From Lachnospiraceae bacterium (GTDB lineage: Bacteria > Bacillota > Clostridia > Lachnospirales > Lachnospiraceae): a stretch of DNA of 36,885 bases. Location: contig JAAUZU010000026.1 in the NCBI GenBank assembly GCA_014804445.1, positions 32,488 through 69,372 of the forward strand. Direction: 5' to 3'. Positions within the stretch are counted from its first letter, which is position 1. Each line of letters begins with the position of its first letter. Below the pieces are notes generated by a model, which saw only the letters and a program-made list of their open reading frames with translations, was not told the DNA's origin and ran no database searches. Made by a program: the position numbers and the translations under genes. Below are positions 6,323 to 15,077 of the stretch, piece by piece.

Positions 6323-8635
6323 TTATCTTGCATTCAGCAAATATGTTTTAACCGTGTCATCTTTTACGATATAAAATAATTCCTCACAACATACGACAGA
6401 GTCCGCATCCCCACATTCCTCAACAATCTCAAAATCCTCGTTGATCAGAAACGCCGTTCCGTCCTCTACGATCAGTGCATATCCATTGAAAAATGAGCTT
6501 GCATCGTCATACATTGCTATTTCATTTCCCTCATGATCGATATATCCCACTTGATCTCCTTTTTCGACATACCAATATCTGTTCATATCCATTCCGATAT
6601 AATCATAAGCCGCCAGAACCATGCCCCTCGGAATATGATCTTCAGCCACCTGCAGTATCGTCTCCCAATCGGCATAGACCACCGGTCCATCAAAAGAAGG
6701 ATGATAAACATCGGTATCAGTAACCTCAGCCAGCGCCAAATCCACCAACAAATAGGTTTCGTTTGCCTCTATCTCCCATACCGCTTTGGAACCATAGTGA
6801 CCAAAAATTGCACCGTCATACCAAAAGTATTCCCAATTCCATTCCCAATCCCAATCAAGGTCGTCATCCTCAGGCCACTTGTACAGATACAGATTGAAAG
6901 CATGCTGATCTTCCGTAAACACCTCATGCCATCTCATCGCGTACCCACTCCCATATAGGTATTCCAGACTATACCCGTGATTAGGCGTCCAACGCGGATA
7001 CATGCATATCATTGTAGATCCATCGTCAAATATAGGCGACCAGCCGGAATAGTTCTCCCACTTTGGCTCAGAGTTCCATCTGACCGTACCGTCCGCGTAG
7101 AGCACGCCGGTCTCCGTATATACCCATGGCAGTCTCCTAAACTCTTCCGCATCCGCATCAATCTCTTCATTTCGTCTGAAGCTCTGACGGAATACCGGCG
7201 TTTCGCCGTCGCAGGAACCCATAACAATGGTATTCCAAAGATCCGGAAGCAAATAGTCCGTACTCAACACATGATTTCCGTCATAATCATAATAATCGCG
7301 TCTTTGTACCGTATTATTGTAACCTTCGTCACTGCTGATCATGGAACAGACTACATAAAAATCCCCCAATGCCTGCACATAATCCGTTCCCTCATAGATC
7401 TTCGTACCGTCCGGCGCAAACAAAGTATAATTCACTGTACCATCCTCGGAAACAGATTCAGTGACAAAATATCCCGCCAAATTCGGGTCCTGACTGAAAC
7501 TGGGATACGCGCACGGAGCAATCTCTTCGTTCTCATAATTGACCGCTCCCCATAACCCATTCTGTCTCACAGGTATGACGCCGCCTGCAACGACGTTTCC
7601 GAAGTACTCATACTCCGTTAAGTCAATTTCAAGCAGCATGCTTTCTTCCTGCTCTCCCGTCTCTGCGTCCGGGGCGGTTTCCTGTCCTTCCGGCTCCGAT
7701 TCCCCGGCAGTGTCTGCCTGCAGATTTTCGTCTGTCTGCTCTCCCGATTCGTCCGCCGATACCGCTTCGGACGGATTTTCTTCGCCCGCATTTCGCGAGG
7801 TATTCGCAGAATAAATCAGCGCCGCGCCTCCCCCTATGACAGCCGCCGCCAATACAATGCCTGCTGCCAGCTTATAGCGCAAGCCCGCCTGTAGGATTCT
7901 CTGTGCAATCGAATTTCCTGCGCCCGGATTCGTTACCCCCGGTCCGCCCAATTCATTTTCTAATACTGTCGGCATCGGTCCCGCCTCGCAGGCCTCTGCT
8001 TCCTTTGACAAAAACAGCAGCATAAACGGCGCAATGCAGTAAAGCCTTGTTCCCTTTTCCCGATCCAGCACGATCACGGCATCTTTAATCTTTGCCTTTG
8101 CCCTGCTTAGATGGGACTTGACCGTATTGGCAGGAAGTTCTAATTCCTGTGCGATTTCCTCTATGGACTGCCCGCGATAATAAAAACCGATAATGCACAG
8201 CCTCTGCATATCGGAAAGTCCGTCTATGATCTCCTGAACCAATCGCTGTTTCTCCCGATCCTGCAGAATCGTCTCCGGAATAAACGCCTCGTCATCTGCA
8301 ATGGATTCAAAAAAGTCCTGTGCGTCTCCGTTCTGATCATCGTCAGAACGAACCAGAACATCCCTGTGTTTTTTTAAGTACGCATAGCATTTGCGATTTC
8401 CGATTGTCGATGCCCAGCTTAAAAAGTCCCCTGTGTTTTTTAACTGTGAAATATTCCGGCTGATTTCCAGATAGGTCTCCTGAAGCATATCCGCCGCGGC
8501 TTCCTTATCCTTCACCACATGGATCACGCAGGTATACAAATACCCATAGGACAATTCATATATTCGATTAAAACTGTCCGTATTTCCGTTTTGGAACTGT
8601 CTGACAGCCTCCTCTAACTCTTTTGTCGTTTTCAT
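6323..8635 (-). CDS. membrane-tethered ECF sigma factor with WG-repeat-like C-terminal domain
   Basis: A 770-aa fusion. Residues about 10-90 are sigma region 2 (YELSYGYLYTCVIHVVKDKE, then AADMLQETY and FLSWASTIGNRK). Residues about 125-185 are sigma region 4 with the helix-turn-helix SIEEIAQELELPANTVKSHL. A linker leads to one hydrophobic span at about 254-276, then an acidic, Glu/Asp/Ser-rich stretch (277-333) and a large aromatic domain (334-770). This last domain has WG-repeat-like segments: GLWGAVNYENEEIAPCAY near its start and QVGYIDHEGNEIAMYDDASS near its end. By topology the sigma part is cytoplasmic and the C-terminus is outside, so the protein could sense something and act on transcription without a separate anti-sigma factor. 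The start MKTTKEL has GGAG 6 bases upstream. ECF sigma factors are usually about 170-200 aa. An ECF-type promoter upstream suggests autoregulation. Confidence 0.85.
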   Translation of the reverse strand: MKTTKELEEAVRQFQNGNTDSFNRIYELSYGYLYTCVIHVVKDKEAAADMLQETYLEISRNISQLKNTGDFLSWASTIGNRKCYAYLKKHRDVLVRSDDDQNGDAQDFFESIADDEAFIPETILQDREKQRLVQEIIDGLSDMQRLCIIGFYYRGQSIEEIAQELELPANTVKSHLSRAKAKIKDAVIVLDREKGTRLYCIAPFMLLFLSKEAEACEAGPMPTVLENELGGPGVTNPGAGNSIAQRILQAGLRYKLAAGIVLAAAVIGGGAALIYSANTSRNAGEENPSEAVSADESGEQTDENLQADTAGESEPEGQETAPDAETGEQEESMLLEIDLTEYEYFGNVVAGGVIPVRQNGLWGAVNYENEEIAPCAYPSFSQDPNLAGYFVTESVSEDGTVNYTLFAPDGTKIYEGTDYVQALGDFYVVCSMISSDEGYNNTVQRRDYYDYDGNHVLSTDYLLPDLWNTIVMGSCDGETPVFRQSFRRNEEIDADAEEFRRLPWVYTETGVLYADGTVRWNSEPKWENYSGWSPIFDDGSTMICMYPRWTPNHGYSLEYLYGSGYAMRWHEVFTEDQHAFNLYLYKWPEDDDLDWDWEWNWEYFWYDGAIFGHYGSKAVWEIEANETYLLVDLALAEVTDTDVYHPSFDGPVVYADWETILQVAEDHIPRGMVLAAYDYIGMDMNRYWYVEKGDQVGYIDHEGNEIAMYDDASSFFNGYALIVEDGTAFLINEDFEIVEECGDADSVVCCEELFYIVKDDTVKTYLLNAR

Positions 8636-8687
8636 ACAATCTCCTTTCCTCAAAATGCGCTTTATCTGCTGCTCCGTCAGAGCAATC

Positions 8688-8723
8688 TTTTAATAGAGTA
8701 CCATTACTTCCGAAAAGTTGCAC
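8688..8723 (-). promoter_or_regulatory. ECF-type promoter (copy A) of the sigma-factor gene
   Basis: On the minus strand GTGCAACTTTT (8723-8713), a 14-base spacer, then CTCTATTAAAA (8698-8688), ending about 53 bases before the sigma gene's ATG. The first box resembles the AAC-containing -35 elements of ECF promoters. With copy B, the two are the only occurrences of GTGCAACTTTT that I found in the window. Confidence 0.65.
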
Positions 8724-8756
8724 TCATTTTTATTTTTTTATTTCCTAAAATAAAGA

Positions 8757-8794
8757 AAACGGGCTGAAAGGCATTTAAAAGCCTTCAGCCCGTT
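8757..8794 (-). terminator. intrinsic terminator of gltB-gltD
   Basis: Arms at 8757-8772 and 8781-8794 (core ACGGGCTGAA with TTCAGCCCGT) with an 8-base loop. On the minus strand the stem is followed by a T-rich tail. It lies 53 bases after the gltD stop codon. Confidence 0.85.
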
Positions 8795-8846
8795 TATTAT
8801 ACATGAAAAACTTGTCTCGGACAACCGCAGTCATTTCCGTCCGCCG

Positions 8847-10340
8847 CTACTGCACCGGCAGATTTGTATATCCCATCAGGCTTTCGTCCACGGCGCGCGC
8901 CGCTTCCCTGCCTTCCCTGATTGCCCAGACCACAAGGGACTGGCCCCTGTGCATGTCGCCCGTCACAAAGACATTGCCTGCGCTTGTCTGATAGCCGCCT
9001 GGCAGGGTCTTCACATTGCTTCTGGCGTCCGTTTCCACCCCGAAAGCGTCTGTCACATACTTCTGGCTGCCGAGAAAGCCTGCCGCAATCAGGACAAGCT
9101 CTGCATCCAAAATCTGCTCGCTGCCTGCAATTTCCTGCATACTCACACGCCCCGTCTCAGGATCCTTCTCGCGGGAAAGCTTCACGGTTTTCACGGCTTT
9201 TACACTGCCTTCCTTATCCTTGATAAACTCCTTTACCGTAGTCTCATAAATTCTGGGGTCATGCCCGAATACGGCAATCGCTTCCTCCTGACCGTAATCC
9301 GTCTTCAGCACCTTCGGCCATTCGGGCCAGGGATTGTCCTCCGCACGCTTTCCAGGCGCTTTCGGCATCATCTCTATCTGCGTCACGGACTGACAGCCAT
9401 GGCGAATCACCGTTCCCACACAGTCGTTGCCCGTGTCACCGCCGCCGATAATCACCACATTTTTGCCCTTTGCATTGATATAACTGCCATCCGAAAGGCC
9501 GCTGTCCAGAAGGCTCTTGGTGTTTGCCTTTAAAAAATCCACCGCAAAATAAATCCCTTTTGCATCCCGCCCCGGAGCATTGATATCTCTCGGATTGGAT
9601 GCGCCGCATGCCAGCACCACCCTGTCATATTCCTTCAAAAGCTTCGCCGGTTTGATATCCCGTCCCACATCCGTGTTTTTGACAAAAATGACGCCTTCCT
9701 CTTCCATCACCTTTATCTTCCGCTCCACAATCCGCTTTTCCAGCTTCATATTGGGGATGCCGTACATCAGCAGGCCGCCCACCCTGTCGGAACGCTCGTA
9801 CACGGTAACGGAATGACCTCTTTTATTGAGCTGGTCGGCGACGGCAAGCCCTGACGGGCCGCTTCCTACCACAGCTACCTTCTTGCCGGTGCGCACCTTG
9901 GGCGGTTTCGGCGCCGCATAGCCCTTTTCATAGGCATTTTCAATGATGGCATACTCATTTTCCTTCGTGGCAACCGGCTCGCCGTTCAAGCCGCAGGTAC
10001 ATGCCGCCTCGCAGAGCGCCGGACAAACTCTGGAAGTAAATTCCGGGAAATTGTTTGTCTTTTTCAATCTTTTGTACGCCTGCTCCCAGTTGCCCGTATA
10101 TACCAAATCATTCCATTCCGGCACCAGATTGTGAAGCGGGCACCCCGAAGTCATGCCGCAGAGCGTCATGCCCGACTGGCAGAACGGTACGCCGCACTCC
10201 ATACAGCGCGCTCCCTGCAGCCTCTGCTTCTGAAGCGGCAGGTGCTCGTGAAATTCATCAAAATTCTTAATCCTCACTTTGGGCTTTGCCGCCGCAGAAG
10301 TCTCCCTCTCATATTCTATAAAACCTGTTGGCTTTCCCAT
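8847..10340 (-). CDS. gltD: glutamate synthase, small subunit
   Basis: A 497-aa subunit that oxidises NAD(P)H and passes electrons through FAD and Fe-S clusters to the large subunit, which makes glutamate from glutamine and 2-oxoglutarate. The N-terminal cluster-binding region has the Cys pattern CMECGVPFCQSG, then CGMTSGCPL, with further Cys in RVCPALCEAACTCG. The FAD-binding motif VGSGPSGLAVADQLNKRG is near residue 157, and the NAD(P)H-binding motif IIGGGDTGNDCVGT is near residue 296. Length is normal. The start MGKPTGF has GGGAGG overlapping the end of gltB, with only 2 bases between the genes, so translation is probably coupled. Confidence 0.97.
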   Translation of the reverse strand: MGKPTGFIEYERETSAAAKPKVRIKNFDEFHEHLPLQKQRLQGARCMECGVPFCQSGMTLCGMTSGCPLHNLVPEWNDLVYTGNWEQAYKRLKKTNNFPEFTSRVCPALCEAACTCGLNGEPVATKENEYAIIENAYEKGYAAPKPPKVRTGKKVAVVGSGPSGLAVADQLNKRGHSVTVYERSDRVGGLLMYGIPNMKLEKRIVERKIKVMEEEGVIFVKNTDVGRDIKPAKLLKEYDRVVLACGASNPRDINAPGRDAKGIYFAVDFLKANTKSLLDSGLSDGSYINAKGKNVVIIGGGDTGNDCVGTVIRHGCQSVTQIEMMPKAPGKRAEDNPWPEWPKVLKTDYGQEEAIAVFGHDPRIYETTVKEFIKDKEGSVKAVKTVKLSREKDPETGRVSMQEIAGSEQILDAELVLIAAGFLGSQKYVTDAFGVETDARSNVKTLPGGYQTSAGNVFVTGDMHRGQSLVVWAIREGREAARAVDESLMGYTNLPVQ

Positions 10341-10342
10341 AC

Positions 10343-13300
10343 CTACACCTCCCTCGTATTTGCATAAAAGGCTTCTATCTGCGCCTGCTCCGCGCTCAGA
10401 CCTTTTTCCTCCATCTGTACAATGGTCTTGAGCACTCTCTCATAATCATGCGGAATGATTTTTTTGAACTTCGGCAGATATTCTTTAAAATTCTCCAGTA
10501 TGAGCTTGCCCTTGTCCGAGTTGGTCAATGCCACATGCTCCTGAATCATTTCCTTTAATTCCTGCACATCATATTTGGAGGTAATCTCATAAGAGGATAC
10601 CATTTCCTTGTTCAGTCTCATATAGAGGTCGTTTTCCTCATCCAGCACATAGGCGATACCGCCGCTCATACCCGCCGCAAAGTTCTTGCCGGTGCGTCCC
10701 AATACCACCACGCGCCCGCCGGTCATGTATTCACAGCCATGGTCGCCCACGCCTTCCACAACCGCTGCCGCGCCGGAATTACGCACGCAGAAACGCTCTC
10801 CTGCAACACCGTTGATAAACGCCTTGCCGCTGGTCGCGCCGTACAGCGCCACATTGCCGATGATAATATTTTCCTCCGCCTGAAACCTGCTGCCGCGGGG
10901 CGGGTAAACCACCAGCTTGCCGCCGGAAAGGCCTTTTCCGAAATAGTCGTTGCTGTCGCCTACAAGCTCCAACGTCAGTCCCTTGGGAATAAACGCGCCA
11001 AAGCTCTGTCCGCCCGCGCCGCTGCAGAGCACACGGTAGGTATCCTCCTCCAGCGTATCGCCAAAACGTCTCGTAATTTCAGAGCCCAGAATCGTACCGA
11101 CGGCCCTGTCAGTGTTGGTGACATCCACTTCAATGCTTCTCTTCTGACCGCTCTCCAACGCCTTTGCAAGCTGCTTTAAGAGCACTCGCTCATCAAGCGT
11201 TTTCTCCAGTGCAAAATCGTATACCTGCTTCGCATCAAAGGTTATCTTTCCCTTCAGGCTCTCGTAGGGATTGTAAAGAATACTGCTTAAGTCAACAGCC
11301 CTATGGCGCTCGCTTAAATTCTCCTTTACCTTCAGCAAATCGGTTCTGCCCACCAGTTCGTCCACCGTACGCACGCCCAGTTTTGCCATATACTCGCGAA
11401 GCTCTTCTGCGATAAAACGCATGAAATTCATAACATATTCCGGCTTGCCGCGGAAATTCTTCCTTAGCTCCGGATTCTGGGTTGCCACGCCTACAGGACA
11501 GGTATCCAGATTGCAGACGCGCATCATCACACAGCCCATGGTAACTAACGGTGCAGTTGCGAAGCCGAATTCCTCCGCACCGAGGATTGCCGCTACCGCC
11601 ACATCGCGCCCGCTCATCAGCTTGCCGTCCGTCTCGATACGCACCTTATTTCTCAGCCCGTTCATAATCAGGGTCTGATGCGTCTCCGCAAGTCCCAGCT
11701 CCCACGGAAGCCCTGCGTTGTGGATGGAAGTGCGGGGCGCCGCTCCGGTACCGCCGTCGTAGCCGGAAACCAGAATGACCTGTGCGCCTGCCTTTGCCAC
11801 GCCTGCCGCAACCGTGCCGACGCCCGCCTCGGACACCAGCTTCACGGAAATACGGGCATCCTTGTTGGCATTTTTTAAATCATAAATAAGCTGTGCCAAA
11901 TCCTCAATGGAATATATGTCATGATGGGGCGGCGGTGAAATCAGTCCCACGCCGGGCGTAGAGTGCCTCGTCTTCGCAATCCACGGATATACCTTGCCGC
12001 CGGGCAGATGTCCGCCCTCGCCGGGCTTTGCGCCCTGCGCCATTTTAATTTGAATTTCTTTCGCTGACACAAGGTAACGGCTGGTTACGCCAAAACGTCC
12101 GCTCGCCACCTGTTTGATAGCGGAACAGCGGTCAATGCCGTCCTCGCCCACCGTCATACGCTCCAAATCCTCTCCGCCCTCGCCGGAGTTGCTCTTACCG
12201 TGCAGCCGGTTCATTGCAATTGCCAGCGTCTCATGCGCCTCCTTTGAAATGGAACCGTAGGACATAGCGCCCGTCTTAAACCTCGTGACGATGGAATCCA
12301 CGCTTTCCACCTCCGCAAGAGGCACGCCTTTCTTCGGATAGACAAATTCCATCAGCCCGCGCAGGTTTTTCACGGAAGTCTCGTCATTGACCAGCGCGGT
12401 ATACTGCTTAAACATATCATAGTCGCCCCGTCTTGTGGACTCCTGCAAAAGATGTATGGTTGCCGGATTGTACAAATGCTCGTCGCCCCCGCTCCTCATC
12501 TTGTGATGGCCGGGACTCTCCAGCGTCAAATCATTTTCAAGGCCAAGCGGGTCGAACGCCATGGAATGCCGCTCGTCCACCTGTCTTTCAATATCCTTCA
12601 TGGTGATGCCCCCGACGCGGCACACCGTATTGGTAAAGTATTTGTTGACAACCTCCTTGTCGATGCCGATGGCTTCAAAAATCTGGGAGCCCTGATAGGA
12701 CTGAATGGTGCTGATGCCCATTTTGGAAGCTATCTTAACAATGCCATGCAGCACAGCGTTGTTGTAATCGTCAACTGCCGCATAGTAGTCCTTATCCAGC
12801 ATATGATTGTCAATCAGTTCCTTGATGGACTCCTGCGCCAAATAAGGGTTGACGGCACACGCGCCGTATCCCAAAAGCGTTGCAAAATGATGCACCTCGC
12901 GCGGCTCTCCCGACTCTAAAATCAGCGCAAGCCGGGTTCTCTTTTTCGTGCGCACCAAATACTGGTTCAGTGCGGACACCGCTAACAAAGACGGAATGGC
13001 AACATGGTTTTCATCCACACCCCTGTCGGACAGAATCAGCACGTTGGAGCCGTCCCGATAAGCCCTGTCAACCTCCACAAAAAGACGGTCTATCGCCTTT
13101 TCCAGACTGGTATTCTTATAGTAGAGAATGGGAATTTCCTCTACCTGAAAGCCTTCCGCCTTCATGCTCTTTATCTTCAATAAGTCCGTGTTTGTCAGAA
13201 TCGGGTTGTTGACCTTGAGCACATTACAGTTGTCCGGAATCTCTTCCAGCACATTGCCCTCCCTGCCCACGTAAACCGTGGTGGAAGTCACAACCTCCTC

Positions 13301-14893
13301 CCTGATGGCGTCTATGGGCGGATTTGTCACCTGTGCAAAAAGCTGTTTGAAATAGTGGAACAGCGGATACGCGCTCTTGCTTAACACTGGCAGCGGCGTG
13401 TCCACACCCATTGCGGCAATGGCTTCCCCGCCGTTCTGCGCCATGGGAAGTATACTCTGTTTCAAATCGTCGTAGGTGTAGCCGAATGCTTTCTGCATCC
13501 GCTCCCTCTCTTCGTCGGAAAATTCCGGCACCCGTTTGTTGGGAATCTTTAAATCTGCCAGTGTGACCAGATTGCTGTCAAGCCACTCGCCGTAGGGCTG
13601 GCGCTTTGCGTATTTCTCCTTCAGTTCCTCGTCGTCAATTACGCGCCCCTGTACCGTATCCACCAGCAAAAGCTTTCCCGGACGCAGCCTTTCCTTCAGC
13701 ACAATTTTGGAAGGCGCAATGTCCAGCACGCCCACCTCCGAAGAAAGAATCAACTGGTCGTCGTCCGTAATCAGGTAGCGGGAAGGCCGCAGCCCGTTCC
13801 GGTCAAGTACGGCTCCCATAATGTCTCCATCTGAAAAGAGAATGGAAGCAGGACCGTCCCAAGGCTCCATCATGGTTGCATAATATTGGTAAAAATCCTT
13901 TTTGGTCTTGGACATAGTCTTGTTGTTTGCCCACGGCTCCGGAATGGTAATCATCACTGCAAGAGGCAGCTCCATACCGCTCATCACCAGAAATTCCAGC
14001 GTATTGTCCAGCATGGCAGAGTCGGAACCGGTCTTGTTGATGGCCGGCAGTACCTTGTGAAGCTGTCCGCGCAGATGTACCGACTCCATATTTTCCTCGC
14101 GCGCCAGCATTTTGTCCGCATTGCCGCGAATCGTGTTGATTTCTCCGTTATGTACAATAAAGCGGTTCGGATGCGCCCGCTCCCAGCTCGGATTTGTGTT
14201 GGTTGAAAAGCGGGAATGCACAATCGCGATTGCCGATTCATAATCCTTACTCTGTAAGTCTGCAAAAAAGGTGCGGAGCTGTCCCACCAGAAACATGCCC
14301 TTATATACGATAGTTCTGCTGGAGAGGGATACTACATAGGTATCATCCGTAGACTGCTCAAACAACCTCCTCGCAATGTAAAGCCTTCTGTCAAACGCAA
14401 GTCCCTTCTCCACATCAGCCGGCTTCTTAATAAAAGCCTGCATAATGCAGGGCATACATTCAACCGCCTTGTGCCCCAGCACATTGGGATACGTTTCTAC
14501 CTCCCTCCAGCCGAGGAATGCAAGTCCTTCCTTCTCCACGATAATTTCAAACATCTTTTTTGCCTGATTTCTCCTAAGCTCCTCCTGTGGGAAGAAAAAC
14601 ATACCGACTCCGTATTCTCTCTCCCCTCCAAGGGAAATGCCCAAAGGCTTTGTAACACGCGCAAAAAAGCCGTGGGGAATCTGCGTCAGGATGCCGACGC
14701 CGTCTCCGGTCTTGCCTTCCGCGTCCTTTCCTGCCCTGTGCTCTAAGTTTTCCACAATACGAAGTGCATTCTCTACCGTTTCATGGCTTTTTTTACCTTT
14801 GATGTTGACACATGCACCGATACCGCAATTGTCATGTTCAAATTCAGGCCGGTAAAGCGGTGCCTCCGGAAGTTTATTTTTTACATCAAACAT
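10343..14893 (-). CDS. gltB: glutamate synthase, large subunit
   Basis: A 1516-aa subunit of normal size. The glutaminase domain starts at Cys23 (HDN-C-GIG), the N-terminal nucleophile exposed after removal of a 22-residue propeptide. The domain contains RFSTNTNPSWERAHPNR and HNGEINT. The central and FMN-binding synthase domains follow (KSNSGEGGED, GAKPGEGGHLPGGKV, SGYDGGTGAAP). The 3Fe-4S cluster ligands are in CVMMRVCNLDTCPVG near residue 1120. The glycine-rich beta-helix domain (GAGGQSFGAFIPKG, GGKLVVYPP, GGRVVVLGRTGKNFAAGMSGG) is at the C-terminus. AAAGGAG precedes the ATG. It is co-transcribed with gltD. Upstream sit a strong promoter and a terminator-like hairpin, which point to control in the leader. 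Confidence 0.98.
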   Translation of the reverse strand: MFDVKNKLPEAPLYRPEFEHDNCGIGACVNIKGKKSHETVENALRIVENLEHRAGKDAEGKTGDGVGILTQIPHGFFARVTKPLGISLGGEREYGVGMFFFPQEELRRNQAKKMFEIIVEKEGLAFLGWREVETYPNVLGHKAVECMPCIMQAFIKKPADVEKGLAFDRRLYIARRLFEQSTDDTYVVSLSSRTIVYKGMFLVGQLRTFFADLQSKDYESAIAIVHSRFSTNTNPSWERAHPNRFIVHNGEINTIRGNADKMLAREENMESVHLRGQLHKVLPAINKTGSDSAMLDNTLEFLVMSGMELPLAVMITIPEPWANNKTMSKTKKDFYQYYATMMEPWDGPASILFSDGDIMGAVLDRNGLRPSRYLITDDDQLILSSEVGVLDIAPSKIVLKERLRPGKLLLVDTVQGRVIDDEELKEKYAKRQPYGEWLDSNLVTLADLKIPNKRVPEFSDEERERMQKAFGYTYDDLKQSILPMAQNGGEAIAAMGVDTPLPVLSKSAYPLFHYFKQLFAQVTNPPIDAIREEVVTSTTVYVGREGNVLEEIPDNCNVLKVNNPILTNTDLLKIKSMKAEGFQVEEIPILYYKNTSLEKAIDRLFVEVDRAYRDGSNVLILSDRGVDENHVAIPSLLAVSALNQYLVRTKKRTRLALILESGEPREVHHFATLLGYGACAVNPYLAQESIKELIDNHMLDKDYYAAVDDYNNAVLHGIVKIASKMGISTIQSYQGSQIFEAIGIDKEVVNKYFTNTVCRVGGITMKDIERQVDERHSMAFDPLGLENDLTLESPGHHKMRSGGDEHLYNPATIHLLQESTRRGDYDMFKQYTALVNDETSVKNLRGLMEFVYPKKGVPLAEVESVDSIVTRFKTGAMSYGSISKEAHETLAIAMNRLHGKSNSGEGGEDLERMTVGEDGIDRCSAIKQVASGRFGVTSRYLVSAKEIQIKMAQGAKPGEGGHLPGGKVYPWIAKTRHSTPGVGLISPPPHHDIYSIEDLAQLIYDLKNANKDARISVKLVSEAGVGTVAAGVAKAGAQVILVSGYDGGTGAAPRTSIHNAGLPWELGLAETHQTLIMNGLRNKVRIETDGKLMSGRDVAVAAILGAEEFGFATAPLVTMGCVMMRVCNLDTCPVGVATQNPELRKNFRGKPEYVMNFMRFIAEELREYMAKLGVRTVDELVGRTDLLKVKENLSERHRAVDLSSILYNPYESLKGKITFDAKQVYDFALEKTLDERVLLKQLAKALESGQKRSIEVDVTNTDRAVGTILGSEITRRFGDTLEEDTYRVLCSGAGGQSFGAFIPKGLTLELVGDSNDYFGKGLSGGKLVVYPPRGSRFQAEENIIIGNVALYGATSGKAFINGVAGERFCVRNSGAAAVVEGVGDHGCEYMTGGRVVVLGRTGKNFAAGMSGGIAYVLDEENDLYMRLNKEMVSSYEITSKYDVQELKEMIQEHVALTNSDKGKLILENFKEYLPKFKKIIPHDYERVLKTIVQMEEKGLSAEQAQIEAFYANTREV

Positions 14894-14924
14894 GAGTGCT
14901 CCTTTCTTTTACTGCCGTAAATAC

Positions 14925-14970
14925 AAAAAAGTCGCAAAGGAACCCTTAGCAGGTACGCTCCTTTGCGACT
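14925..14970 (-). terminator. terminator-like hairpin in the gltB leader
   Basis: Perfect 12-bp arms AGTCGCAAAGGA (14930-14941) and TCCTTTGCGACT (14959-14970) enclose a 17-base loop. On the minus strand they are followed directly by six T. The hairpin begins about 4 bases after the predicted transcription start and ends about 30 bases before the gltB ATG. It therefore reads as an intrinsic terminator within the 5' leader. I do not match it to the known glutamine riboswitch consensus. Confidence 0.75.
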
Positions 14971-14980
14971 TGTCTCGTTT

Positions 14981-15009
14981 ACTATACACCATGTTGGATT
15001 ATCTGTAAA
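14981..15009 (-). promoter_or_regulatory. sigma-A promoter of gltB-gltD
   Basis: On the minus strand TTTACA (15009-15004) and TATAGT (14986-14981) are separated by exactly 17 bases. It is close to consensus and is directed at gltB. The predicted start near 14974 gives a short leader dominated by the terminator-like hairpin. Confidence 0.8.
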
Positions 15010-15026
15010 GACTTTTTTTGTTGTAA

Positions 15027-15075
15027 ATTGTCAGATAATCAGTTTTCTTGCGTTTTTATGTTTTATTGTCAGATA
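15027..15075. repeat. two 11-bp direct repeats upstream of the gltB promoter
   Basis: ATTGTCAGATA occurs at 15027-15037 and again at 15065-15075, 38 bases apart start to start. The nearer copy begins 18 bases upstream of the gltB -35 box and the farther one abuts the stop of the HAD-CPBP gene. The position suits an activator binding site; the regulator is unknown. Confidence 0.45.
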
Positions 15076-15077
15076 TC

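Noticed and set aside
10343..14893. Numerous long plus-strand open frames opposite gltB
   Set aside because: They are shadows of a GC-balanced, strongly conserved gene and show no domain or translation signal.
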